A DNA stretch of 64,000 nucleotides, from NCBI GenBank assembly GCA_022838705.1, contig JALHJZ010000001.1, positions 62,001 through 126,000 on the forward strand, written 5' to 3'. The stretch comes from Candidatus Bipolaricaulota bacterium (lineage in GTDB: Bacteria; Bipolaricaulota; Bipolaricaulia; Bipolaricaulales; Bipolaricaulaceae). The notes beneath the pieces are model-generated. The model worked only from the letters and a program-made list of their open reading frames with translations, made no database searches and was not told the DNA's origin. The translations under genes and the position numbers were made by a program. Shown one piece after another: positions 59,301 through 64,000 of this stretch. The first letter of the stretch is position 1. Each line of letters opens with the position of its first letter.

Positions 59301-59502
59301 GCATCTCCTCGCGCGGGTACCCTTCAGCGTAGATCGAGGTGAACACGCTCCCCATCGCCTCGCGCACGGCACGGGGGGTCAGGGACTCCGACGGGATGAG
59401 GATGATCTTCCGGCATTGGCGCTCCTCCTCCGCTTGGATGAGGGCCTCCACCGCCTGATCCACCTTCGCCAGTTCCATCGTCCACACGTCGCTATCGGTC
59501 AC
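56299..59502 (-). CDS. Serine hydroxymethyltransferase-aminomethyltransferase fusion (GlyA-GcvT)
   Basis: A 1,067-residue fusion. Residues 1-440 are a serine hydroxymethyltransferase: IPSESLTPRAVREAMGS, VNVQALSGAAANMAIY, GGHLSHG, and the PLP lysine K266 (TTHKTLCGPRG). Residues about 485-640 resemble a degraded aminomethyltransferase domain (LDPGQGCRALFLDREGAPL, then KPYFIGCQ). Residues about 660-1067 are a full GcvT: TPLSDWHRGAGARMAEFAG, GLFDLGHMG and VVNAANASKDWDW. Together these could pass methylene-tetrahydrofolate between glycine cleavage and serine synthesis. GTG 59502 follows AGGAG and lies nine bases after the upstream gene. GcvH and GcvP are not in the window. Confidence 0.93.
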   Translation of the reverse strand: MTDSDVWTMELAKVDQAVEALIQAEEERQCRKIILIPSESLTPRAVREAMGSVFTSIYAEGYPREEMLRLPEDRLTEIAEQLAYFRRYSDRRFYKGVEFADLVEALACRRAAECFATPDVRADDIFVNVQALSGAAANMAIYDALLRPGDTLMAMDLSQGGHLSHGSPFHQSGRRYRMVRYGVDPRTERLDYAQISDLARQHRPRMIIAGYTSYPWAPDWKALREIATGCGAFLMADIAHTAGMAIAGAYPSPVGYADVIMFTTHKTLCGPRGAIILSFDPEIAARIDAAVFPGAQGGPHVNKWAGIAAALALAKTPAFRDLQHRTVANAASLATALRERGLRLAYGGTDTHLLVLDLRAIRPPCGGELMGEIAARILDLAGLVVNKNTIPGDASAADARGLRYGTPWATQRGMGKEEMEEIADISRLVLTSIHPFTYHGVTGPLPRGKLPLAALTEAEERVEALASRFGGRGSRSPRGRRTTASGVAALRVRGGRAAQLLHEACTAHVLSLDPGQGCRALFLDREGAPLAAAIVGRLPDDRWGRPEFAVLVPSDRGPAVAQWLTALADGYVLFDPDDLYRKVQGPAVVEPDAGSASFRLADGTAVSAERGLFAGAPRSGDELESRPDFVSPRKPYFIGCQRIRLAGGKEPYAPHAPSTGIARTPLSDWHRGAGARMAEFAGFTMPLWYASALAEHRAVRETAGLFDLGHMGAFSVAGRYAESFLNLVTTNYAGWLQPGQSQYAFLLTPDGAVVDDLMVYRQSRDHFLLVVNAANASKDWDWLSAINSGKVLLDPDRPWVEPDGPVTLRDLRGDSPDALVDIALQGPRSRALLERLVAGPDRHRLTSLRRAEFCELSVEGVPVLCARTGYTGEPLGYEILVSPAQTMRLWTTLLAAGEEHNLQPIGLAARDSLRTEAGLPLYGHELAGSHQILPHEAGFAPYVKLHKPAFVGRSAYLRAVAGWTREVVRFSIPAGQRPVRAGTPVVDKGGQVVGWVTSCVVLDMGQVGMALLSTRGLGEGTPLGFVLGAERGLPEKIEPGTRLPLPVWGTVLPRFLKRDVLPMAGED

Positions 59503-59511
59503 GGTAGGCTC

Positions 59512-60612
59512 CTAATCGGGGAAGGGCAACGGACGGAACCGGACCGCCCGGTCCGCGTTCGTCCATGCCAGCTCGAGGGCGAGGTACATCCCCCCGGAGA
59601 CGAGGGCATGCCCGCCCAACAGGAACGGGACCGCTGCGCCGGCACAGGCCTCGGTCAGTTCCCGCAGGACCGGGTTCGTGAGCCCCGCGGGATCGAGGAG
59701 GTCGGACGCGAACCGCTCCCCCGGGGGGGGCCAGAACCCGAGGTGGGCCATGAGGACGCGCGTGTCCCACACCACGGCGTCCCCGAACTGGGAGAGGAGC
59801 TCCACGAGCTCGGTCGCGGTCCGGCCGTGGGCCAGGGCTCCAACGAGGGACCTCACCGCGCCCCGCTCAGCGCGGCCGCTCGACTCCATCCCCCGCTCCT
59901 CGGAGAGGATCCTCGTCCGGCATGCCGCCTCCCTCTCCAGGTGGTGGGCGAGATGGGCCCCGATCCTCCCCAGGAGGACGAGCTCCTTTTCCGGGTCCAC
60001 CAGCACCTCGAGGACCTGCTGGGCGCGCGCGGTGGAGACCCCCGCGAGGACGTCCCGGAGCTCAGGGGGCAGGGATGGGTGGAGCGCGAGGAACTGCAGC
60101 TCGCCCGGGGTGTCGATGTCGAACTGGGTCCCCGCCGATCGGGGGAGTTCATAGCACGCGTACCCGGCACCCCACAACCGGGTCCCGATCGGGTTATCCC
60201 GCGTCAGATCCCCCAACGCAGCGGGAGGGGCGAGGAGTGCAAAATCAGTGGAGTAGAAGTTGTTGAGTACGGCATAGGCGGATCCCGTCGGTGCCGCAGT
60301 GATGAAGCGGTCGAACAGGGGATCGGGCAGGAGGAACGCGCTGCCGGCGGAGAAGTAGAGGAGCCGCTCCGGCCGGAACTTGCGGATGAGGGCGCTGAAC
60401 CGGGCCCCGAACGCCCATGGCCCGGGGGGATCGGGCTCCACCTCGATCCCAGCCCCCGTCCACGCCTCGGGATGGGGGGTCGCCACCACCACCTCGTCCA
60501 CCTGGGGATGGGCCACGATGCGGCGGAGGAGGGCCTTGGCTGACGCCGTCCTTGCCCGTCCGACCAGGTCCTCGCCCCCACTGTCGAACAGGAAGGCGAC
60601 CGTGCGGGGCAT
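59512..60612 (-). CDS. Unknown protein, nucleotidyltransferase/glycosyltransferase-like N-terminus
   Basis: A 366-residue soluble protein in the ribosomal/SSB operon. The N-terminal 150 residues (MPRTVAFLFDSGGEDLVGR, VDEVVVATPHPEA, LLYFSAGSAFLLPDPLFDRF) resemble the GT-A/nucleotidyltransferase fold of MobA- or CofC-like proteins, though no clear metal motif is seen. The rest is helical with GRTATELVELLSQFGDAVV and DTRVLMAHLGFWPP. It starts 10 bases after rpsR and ends nine bases before the GlyA-GcvT fusion. Function not recognised. Confidence 0.75.
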   Translation of the reverse strand: MPRTVAFLFDSGGEDLVGRARTASAKALLRRIVAHPQVDEVVVATPHPEAWTGAGIEVEPDPPGPWAFGARFSALIRKFRPERLLYFSAGSAFLLPDPLFDRFITAAPTGSAYAVLNNFYSTDFALLAPPAALGDLTRDNPIGTRLWGAGYACYELPRSAGTQFDIDTPGELQFLALHPSLPPELRDVLAGVSTARAQQVLEVLVDPEKELVLLGRIGAHLAHHLEREAACRTRILSEERGMESSGRAERGAVRSLVGALAHGRTATELVELLSQFGDAVVWDTRVLMAHLGFWPPPGERFASDLLDPAGLTNPVLRELTEACAGAAVPFLLGGHALVSGGMYLALELAWTNADRAVRFRPLPFPD

Positions 60613-60622
60613 GGGGGGGCGG

Positions 60623-60841
60623 TTAGGGCTTGTCCTCGTAGGGGAGCAGGGCGAGCTTGCGGGCGCGATCCACCTCGGTCGCCATCCAGTTCTGGTGCTT
60701 GGCACAGAGGCGGGACACCCGGCGGGAGAGGATCTTCCCCCGGCGGTTGACGAACTGGCGGAGCGTCTCCGGATCCGTGTACCGCAGTTCCAATCCCTGA
60801 TCACAGACACGACAGACCTTACGTTGGCGCTGCATCGTCAA
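60623..60841 (-). CDS. rpsR: Ribosomal protein S18
   Basis: A 72-residue small-subunit protein with RQFVNRRGKILSRRVSRLCA. Cysteines (KVCRVCDQ and LCAKH) suggest the zinc-binding form. The stop of ssb overlaps the TTG at 60841 (TTGA), which is seven bases from GAGGAGG; ATG 60835 is the alternative start but is 13 bases from it. Operon order: rpsF-ssb-rpsR. Confidence 0.94.
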   Translation of the reverse strand: MTMQRQRKVCRVCDQGLELRYTDPETLRQFVNRRGKILSRRVSRLCAKHQNWMATEVDRARKLALLPYEDKP

Positions 60842-61254
60842 AACGGAACCTCCTCTTCGGGTGAAGAATCGGGGGGGATCTCGGTCCCTTCTTCCGTCGG
60901 CTGCGGCTCGGCGGTAGTCGGCCGGCCGCCGAGGAAGTGAACCGATTGCGCGACCACCTCCGTGGCCCGCCGCCGATCCCCGTTCTGGGTGGTGAACGAC
61001 CTCACCCGGAGCCGTCCATCCACTGCCACCTGACGTCCCTTGCGCAAATAAGCTGCGCAGTTCTCAGCTTGCTTCCCCCACACCACAATGGGGAGGAAGG
61101 TCACCTCTTCCTCGGGTTGCCCACTCTCCGGGTTGACCCACCGCCGGTTGACCGCGATGTCGAACCGGAGCATCGCTCGGCCGCTCTGAGTGAACTTGAG
61201 ATCGGGGTCGGCCGTGAGGCGTCCCGTGAGGACGACCCGGTTGAGGTCGCTCAT
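60838..61254 (-). CDS. ssb: Single-stranded DNA-binding protein
   Basis: A 138-residue SSB. The OB fold has LNRVVLTGRLTADPDLKFT, FDIAVNRRW, FLPIVVWGKQAENCAAYLRKG and VDGRLRVRSFTTQNGDRR. A disordered acidic tail ends in EEEVPF, the partner-binding tip. It follows rpsF directly, as is usual. Confidence 0.97.
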   Translation of the reverse strand: MSDLNRVVLTGRLTADPDLKFTQSGRAMLRFDIAVNRRWVNPESGQPEEEVTFLPIVVWGKQAENCAAYLRKGRQVAVDGRLRVRSFTTQNGDRRRATEVVAQSVHFLGGRPTTAEPQPTEEGTEIPPDSSPEEEVPF

Positions 61255-61557
61255 CTAGTTCTTGCTCACCCGCACAGTCTGGTAGCGGAGGAGGGCATCG
61301 TCCATCGCCAGCCTCTCCTCCACCTTGCGTACCCGGTCGGCCGGGAGGGCGAACGTGACGAGGACATAGTACCCCTCGCGGAAATGGTTGATCTCGTAGG
61401 CGAGGATGCGGGTGCCCCACTCATCCGTCGTTTGGACGGTTCCTTCCTCAGATTCAATGATCTGTTGGACCTTAGCGATCTTGGCCCGCCGCCCCTCCTC
61501 ATCGAGGTCGGGGCGGAGGATGTACACCATCTCGTAATCGCGCACCTCACCGGCCAC
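61255..61557 (-). CDS. rpsF: Ribosomal protein S6
   Basis: A 100-residue S6 with RDYEMVYILRPDLDEE, GTRILAYEINHFREGYYVLV and FALPADRVRKVEERLAMDDALLRYQTVR. GTG 61557 is preferred, since GAAGGAGGG lies six bases before it; an ATC-preceded upstream frame (61584) would include the ribosome binding site. The S6-SSB-S18 order is the standard one; L9, which often follows, is absent. Confidence 0.96.
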   Translation of the reverse strand: MAGEVRDYEMVYILRPDLDEEGRRAKIAKVQQIIESEEGTVQTTDEWGTRILAYEINHFREGYYVLVTFALPADRVRKVEERLAMDDALLRYQTVRVSKN

Positions 61558-61596
61558 CAGCGTCCCTCCTTCAGGAAAGATCACGTATCACCGCGA

Positions 61597-61625
61597 ACTC
61601 TACCCCTGTCGCCGTGCGTCGTCAA
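61597..61625 (-). promoter_or_regulatory. Promoter of rpsF-ssb-rpsR operon
   Basis: Minus-strand TTGACG (61620-61625), 17-bp spacer, TAGAGT (61597-61602). Next to it on the right is the inverted repeat CTTTTC-3-GAAAAG (61629-61643), lying between this and the divergent HU promoter. Confidence 0.75.
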
Positions 61626-61666
61626 CCGCTTTTCCGCGAAAAGGGGCATGGGAAGTACGTTCGCAC

Positions 61667-61695
61667 TTGACAACACCGGGAAAGAGCTCTATACT
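61667..61695 (+). promoter_or_regulatory. Promoter of HU gene
   Basis: TTGACA (61667-61672), 17-bp spacer, TATACT (61690-61695): a near-consensus promoter, as expected for an abundant protein. The leader is about 28 bases with GGGAGGGGG before the ATG. Confidence 0.9.
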
Positions 61696-61728
61696 AGCGC
61701 ATCTTTGACCCAGGGAGGGGGTGTTACA

Positions 61729-62052
61729 ATGAACAAGGGAGAACTGGTAGATCGGATTGCACAGCGGACTGGGCTTACGAAGAAGGACGCTCGGAAGGCG
61801 CTCGATGCCACGATTGACATCATCACGGAGAGCATCGCCGCCAACGAGGAGGTCCTCCTGACGGGGTTCGGGAAGTTCGAGGTGCGCACGCGGAAGCAGT
61901 CGCAGCGCATCAACCCGCAGACCCAGCGGCGGATCATGGTGCCGGCGAAGGTCGTTCCGGCGTTCAAGCCCGGTAAGAACCTGAAGACCCTGGTCGCCAA
62001 GCGCCTGACGGTGGTGGATCAGCGCGGCCAGCTGACAGTGAAGAAGCGCTGA
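61729..62052 (+). CDS. hup: DNA-binding protein HU
   Basis: A 107-residue histone-like protein with NKGELVDRIAQRTGLTKKDA, LTGFGKFEVRTRKQSQRINP and VPAFKPGKNLKTLV. A basic tail of about 17 residues (VDQRGQLTVKKR) extends beyond the usual 90-residue length. The ATG 61729 follows GGGAGGGGG. Confidence 0.97.
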   Translation: MNKGELVDRIAQRTGLTKKDARKALDATIDIITESIAANEEVLLTGFGKFEVRTRKQSQRINPQTQRRIMVPAKVVPAFKPGKNLKTLVAKRLTVVDQRGQLTVKKR

Positions 62053-62074
62053 CGTTCGCTCGTCAGGGGATGAG

Positions 62075-62105
62075 GTGGGCGGCTACCGCGAGGGTAGCCG
62101 CCCAC
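62075..62105 (+). terminator. Strong hairpin after HU, possible terminator
   Basis: A perfect 13-bp stem GTGGGCGGCTACC/GGTAGCCGCCCAC with a 5-base loop. No U-run follows on either strand, so if it terminates it does so in an atypical way, or it stabilises the mRNA end. From 62106 to 62275 I see no gene or other signal. Confidence 0.6.
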
Positions 62106-62275
62106 GCTCATGGTACAGCCGATTCGAGGAGGCGGCGCAGCCGGGACAGACCCTACGCCGGCGTGGCTGTTCCCTTCCCTCTATAGGCGAGAGCCCCCTC
62201 CACGAGCGTCGGGGAGTGAACGGGGCGACCTACGATGGGTCAGGAGCGTCAGTGTAACCCACGCCACCCTCCCCC

Positions 62276-63571
62276 TCAAGGGTACAGGCGGTCGAGGGTC
62301 CGCGGGAACGGGATCGCCTCGCGGATGTGGGGTATCCCGGCGATCCACTGCACCGTCCGTTCCACGCCGAGGCCGAACCCGGAATGGGGGACCGCACCCC
62401 AGCGGCGGAGATCGAGGTACCAGCGGTAGGGCTCCTCCGGAAGGCCCGCCTCCCGCAGTTGGGCCAGGAGCTCTTCCTCCCGGTCCACGCGCTGCGAGCC
62501 ACCGATGATCTCCCCGTACCCCTCGGGGGCGATGAGGTCCGCGCACAGGGCGAGGTCAGGCCGCACCGGATCGCGCTTCATGTAGAACGGCTTGATCGCA
62601 GCGGGGAACCGTTCCACGAACACGGGGCGGCCGAAGTGCTGCGACAGCGCGTCCTCCGCCGGGGCCCCGAAGTCATCCCCGACCTCCATCGCCACCCCCG
62701 CCGCCTGGACGAGGGCCACCGCCTCGTGGTACGTGACCCGGGCGAACGGCTCGGCCACCTCACGGCGGAGGAGCGACGGATCGCGCTCCAGTTCACCGAG
62801 GTCGCGGGGGCGTTCCGCCACCACCGATTCGACGACGTAGCGCACGAGGTCCTCCTGGAGGGCGAGGTTCCCCTCGTGGTCGAGGAACGCCTGCTCCGCC
62901 TCGGCCATCCAGAACTCGGTCAGGTGGCGGCGGGTCTTCGACTTCTCCGCCCGGAACACGGGACCGATCCAGTACACCTTCCCCAGCGCCGCGCACGTCG
63001 CCTCGAGGTAGAGCTGGCCGGACTGGGAGAGGTAGGCCGGTGTCCCAAAGTAGTCCAATGGGAACAGGGTCGTCGTCCCCTCGACCGCGGTCCCGACGAG
63101 GACCGGGGCCTCGGTGGCCACGAACCCCCGCTCGTGGAAGAAGGAGCGGATCGCCCACAGCACCGCATCCCGCAGGCGGAGGATCGGCGTCTGACGGCGG
63201 CTGCGGATCCAGAGGTGGCGGTGGTCCATCAAGAACCCGGGCCCGTGTTCCTTGAGCCCGATCGGGAACGGCGCGGTCGGGATATGGACCGGTTCGAGGT
63301 GGGTCACGGCGACCTCGAACCCGCCGGGGGCGCGCGGTTCGGCCCGCACCGTCCCCCCCATGCGGAGCGACGCTTCCTGGGGAAGGGAATCCGCGAGCGC
63401 GAACGCGGCCGGATCCGCCGTGGGGGTGACGACCCCCTGAACGAGGCCCGTCCCGTCCCGCACGAGCACGAACCGCACCTTGCCCGAGGAGCGCTTGTTG
63501 TAGAGCCAGCCCTGGATGAGCACCTCGCTCCCCACGTGCTGGCCCAGTTCCTCGATGTACACGGGTCGCAT
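62276..63571 (-). CDS. asnS: Asparaginyl-tRNA synthetase
   Basis: A 431-residue class IIb synthetase. The N-terminal OB fold carries VLIQGWLYNKRSSGKVRFVL. Motif 2 is IGPVFRAEKSKTRRHLTEFW, followed by YGEIIGGSQRVDREEEL, and motif 3 is GFGLGVERTVQW. The AsnRS assignment is favoured over AspRS by the length and the absence of a GAD insertion. It follows acpP by 23 bases on the same strand. Confidence 0.93.
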   Translation of the reverse strand: MRPVYIEELGQHVGSEVLIQGWLYNKRSSGKVRFVLVRDGTGLVQGVVTPTADPAAFALADSLPQEASLRMGGTVRAEPRAPGGFEVAVTHLEPVHIPTAPFPIGLKEHGPGFLMDHRHLWIRSRRQTPILRLRDAVLWAIRSFFHERGFVATEAPVLVGTAVEGTTTLFPLDYFGTPAYLSQSGQLYLEATCAALGKVYWIGPVFRAEKSKTRRHLTEFWMAEAEQAFLDHEGNLALQEDLVRYVVESVVAERPRDLGELERDPSLLRREVAEPFARVTYHEAVALVQAAGVAMEVGDDFGAPAEDALSQHFGRPVFVERFPAAIKPFYMKRDPVRPDLALCADLIAPEGYGEIIGGSQRVDREEELLAQLREAGLPEEPYRWYLDLRRWGAVPHSGFGLGVERTVQWIAGIPHIREAIPFPRTLDRLYP

Positions 63572-63594
63572 CGTCCGCCTCCGGAGGCCGTCCC

Positions 63595-63855
63595 CTACAC
63601 CCCGCCCGCCCCTTCCTTTTCGTGGACGCGGGCCTCGATGTAGGCGATCGCCTCCCCCACCGTGGCGATGTTCTCCGCGTACTGGTCCGGGATCTCAATC
63701 CCGAACTCGTCCTCGAACTCCATGATCAGCTCGACCGTATCGAGGGAGTCCGCCCCGAGGTCGTTCACAAACGACGCTTCATCGGTGATCTCATCGAGAT
63801 CCACCATCAGCTGCTCGGCGATGATCTCCCGTACCCGATCGGCAATCTCGCTCAT
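63595..63855 (-). CDS. acpP: Acyl carrier protein
   Basis: An 86-residue acidic carrier with the phosphopantetheine serine S37 ([11 protein letters not shown]) and the family pattern [17 protein letters not shown]. The C-terminus is slightly long (HEKEGAGGV). ATG 63855 is nine bases after AGGAGG. It is first of acpP-asnS; no fab genes are next to it within the window. Confidence 0.96.
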   Translation of the reverse strand: MSEIADRVREIIAEQLMVDLDEITDEASFVNDLGADSLDTVELIMEFEDEFGIEIPDQYAENIATVGEAIAYIEARVHEKEGAGGV

Positions 63856-63913
63856 AGATCCCACACCTCCTCACTGCCCCACCGCGGGGCGGCACTGTCC
63901 CAACTGTGGGCCA

Positions 63914-63942
63914 GTTATATAGGGCCCCCCGGCGCGGCGCAA
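63914..63942 (-). promoter_or_regulatory. Promoter of acpP-asnS
   Basis: Minus-strand TTGCGC (63937-63942), 17-bp spacer, TATAAC (63914-63919). The leader is about 50 bases and ends in a GAGGAGG ribosome binding site. From 63943 to 64000 I see no gene. Confidence 0.65.
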
Positions 63943-64000
63943 CACCGCTCCGGCGGCCCTAGGCCGCGCCCGTGGGGGTGGCGGAGGGTACCCGGGGATC

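Overview
The window is 64 kb of very GC-rich bacterial chromosome with about 59 protein genes, a 23S-5S rRNA unit and four tRNA genes. No CRISPR array, insertion sequence, integrase or phage gene was seen, and apart from the rRNA there is no gene-free stretch longer than about 260 bases. Gene content is core housekeeping: translation, replication and repair, nucleotide synthesis, one-carbon metabolism and transport. The flavodiiron protein with its DUF438-type and CMD neighbours suggests an anaerobe or microaerophile. The fused glycine/serine enzyme, the type-2 isoleucyl-tRNA synthetase, rRNA genes apparently not linked to 16S and many apparently leaderless genes would fit a deep-branching phylum. 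Bipolaricaulota (Acetothermia, OP1) is my low-confidence guess; Deinococcota-like or Chloroflexota-like lineages are not excluded from sequence reading alone.

Layout. 1-1.7 kb: end of a DUF438/PAS protein, a CMD protein and a flavodiiron protein (+). 1.75-3.1 kb: tRNA-Asn, YjbQ and a lysophospholipase (-). 3.2-5.7 kb: NfeD-FloA-small protein (+). 5.7-9.8 kb: acetyltransferase (-), beta-CASP nuclease (+), membrane lipoprotein (-). 9.8-13.9 kb: peptide ABC transporter oppB-oppC-oppA (-). 13.9-17.05 kb: sucD-ychF-EamA transporter, then tRNA-Ser and tRNA-Arg (+). 17.0-19.4 kb: dnaX-ybaB-recR (-). 19.4-22.65 kb: 23S-5S (-). 22.7-24.2 kb: lcp-rsfS (-). 24.3-29.1 kb: AMMECR1-mtaB-phoH-ligA (+). 29.1-30.4 kb: divergent sigma factor and cold-shock gene. 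30.4-33.8 kb: GNAT-enolase superfamily-deoC-recO (-). 34.0-39.2 kb: plsY, an unknown gene, upp, an SDR, a TIM-barrel protein and an MFS transporter (+). 39.2-42.5 kb: tkt-tRNA(CAU)-RNase H-like-dtd-rpmF (-). 42.6-49.7 kb: purB, ileS-purA-FAH, rplM (+). 49.9-52.8 kb: two secreted PKD-type proteins (+). 52.8-59.5 kb: a secreted phospholipase D-like protein (-) and a Lon-family protease (+) sharing one promoter core, then the GlyA-GcvT fusion (-). 59.5-61.6 kb: rpsF-ssb-rpsR-unknown, which reads on into the fusion (-). 61.7-64.0 kb: HU (+), then acpP-asnS (-).

Expression. Sigma-70-like promoters (TTGACR or TTGCGC, 16-18 bp, TANNNT) are readable in front of many transcription units. In about a dozen first genes the -10 hexamer ends only 6-12 bases before the start codon and no Shine-Dalgarno sequence is present, which points to leaderless mRNAs. 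Downstream operon genes and highly expressed genes (rplM, HU, csp) carry clear Shine-Dalgarno sequences. The most unusual protein is the 1,067-residue fusion of serine hydroxymethyltransferase, a degenerate aminomethyltransferase-like middle section and a full aminomethyltransferase.
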